The position numbers and the translations under genes are program-made. From an uncultured Gemmiger sp. (GTDB taxonomy: Bacteria > Bacillota > Clostridia > Oscillospirales > Ruminococcaceae): a stretch of 5,962 nucleotides of DNA. Below the pieces are notes generated by a model. The model did not search any database. It was not told the DNA's origin and saw only the letters and a program-made list of their open reading frames with translations. The stretch covers positions 1 through 5,962 of the forward strand of contig CAUEKL010000146.1 of the NCBI GenBank assembly GCA_959018215.1, read 5' to 3'. Every line of letters starts with the position of its first letter. The stretch's first letter is position 1. Below are positions 5,851 to 5,962 of this stretch, in pieces.

Positions 5851-5881
5851 TTTCCACAAACAGGTGGGTGTTTTGTGGAAA
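5851..5881. repeat. Inverted repeat with DnaA-box-like arms
   Basis: Perfect 10-bp arms TTTCCACAAA (5851-5860) and TTTGTGGAAA (5872-5881) are separated by 11 bp. The left arm with its preceding T gives TTTTCCACA (5850-5858), which fits the loose DnaA-box pattern TTWTNCACA. The right arm on the other strand gives CTTTCCACA, which misses at its first base. It could be a pair of DnaA sites facing each other, an operator for another dimeric protein, or an RNA hairpin in a leader or trailer. It lies 25 bp upstream of the candidate mnmE -35. Confidence 0.6.
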
Positions 5882-5920
5882 GATGGTGTTTTTTTGCAAG
5901 CGGGAGCTTACCGGAGAGTT

Positions 5921-5946
5921 GTCGCTTTTTGCCGCCAAAAAGCGAC
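5921..5946. repeat. Perfect stem-loop palindrome upstream of mnmE
   Basis: Arms GTCGCTTTTT (5921-5930) and AAAAAGCGAC (5937-5946) are perfect complements, and a further G-C pair (5931 with 5936) closes a four-base loop CCGC. No T-run follows on either strand, so it does not look like a simple terminator. It may be a transcript-stabilising hairpin at the 3' end of the upstream gene, or a copy of a dispersed intergenic repeat. Confidence 0.6.
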
Positions 5947-5948
5947 GG

Positions 5949-5962
5949 AAAAACCGCCACCG
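5949..5962 (-). terminator. Possible 3' arm and T-tract of an upstream gene's terminator, cut by the window edge
   Basis: The minus strand enters the window with CGGTGGCGG followed by five T. This is the look of the descending arm and U-tract of an intrinsic terminator whose ascending arm would lie beyond 5962. In the usual gene order the upstream gene would be jag/khpB. The other half is not visible, so this is only a suggestion. Confidence 0.25.

Noticed and set aside
5773..5859. Upstream ATG at 5859 extending MnmE by 29 residues
   Set aside because: The added residues do not match the family. The ATG at 5772 has a strong ribosome site and gives the normal N-terminus, and the extension would cover the candidate promoter.
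5809..5962. Minus-strand frame open from the window edge to a TGA at 5807-5809, as the end of jag/khpB
   Set aside because: The translation shows no resemblance to a KH/R3H C-terminus, and the region is full of palindromes and homopolymer runs typical of intergenic DNA.

Overview
This 5,962-bp window is a GC-rich piece of bacterial chromosome from the conserved neighbourhood next to the replication origin of Firmicutes. Every gene lies on the minus strand, so transcription runs from high to low coordinates. The order is mnmE - small membrane protein - mnmG - rsmG - noc/parB-like. This matches the right half of the classic rpmH-rnpA-yidC-jag-mnmE-mnmG-rsmG-noc-parA-parB block. High GC combined with clostridial protein features suggests a high-GC member of the Clostridia, probably Oscillospirales (Faecalibacterium, Gemmiger, Flavonifractor-like). 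The genus cannot be fixed from the sequence alone.

Layout, in transcription order. Positions 5962-5773 are non-coding. They hold two perfect 10-bp inverted repeats, a possible terminator tail of an upstream gene at the window edge, and a candidate extended -10 promoter just before mnmE. mnmE (5772-4372) encodes the tRNA-modifying GTPase. Fifteen bases later comes a 154-aa protein with two membrane segments (4356-3892), an unusual insertion between mnmE and mnmG. mnmG (3870-1972) encodes the FAD partner of MnmE. It overlaps rsmG (1975-1271), a 16S rRNA m7G methyltransferase, by an ATGA junction. A parS-like palindrome (1930-1945) lies inside the first codons of rsmG. A strong intrinsic terminator (1219-1168) follows rsmG and sits only 29 bp before the start of the last gene. 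That gene is a Noc/ParB-family protein (from 1138) that runs off the left edge of the window.

The first four genes look like one translation-quality operon: wobble-uridine modification of tRNA by the MnmE-MnmG complex, plus rRNA methylation. It is bounded by its own promoter and terminator. The Noc/ParB gene belongs to chromosome segregation and division control. It carries three of the four DNA-recognition residues typical of Noc rather than of true ParB, so a separate parA-parB pair is expected beyond the left edge.

Nothing here is a clearly new biological system. The points most worth a second look are the terminator that leaves almost no room for a noc promoter, the parS-like site in rsmG, the Noc-type recognition residues with a long acidic Ala/Pro tail, and the membrane protein inside the mnmE-mnmG pair.
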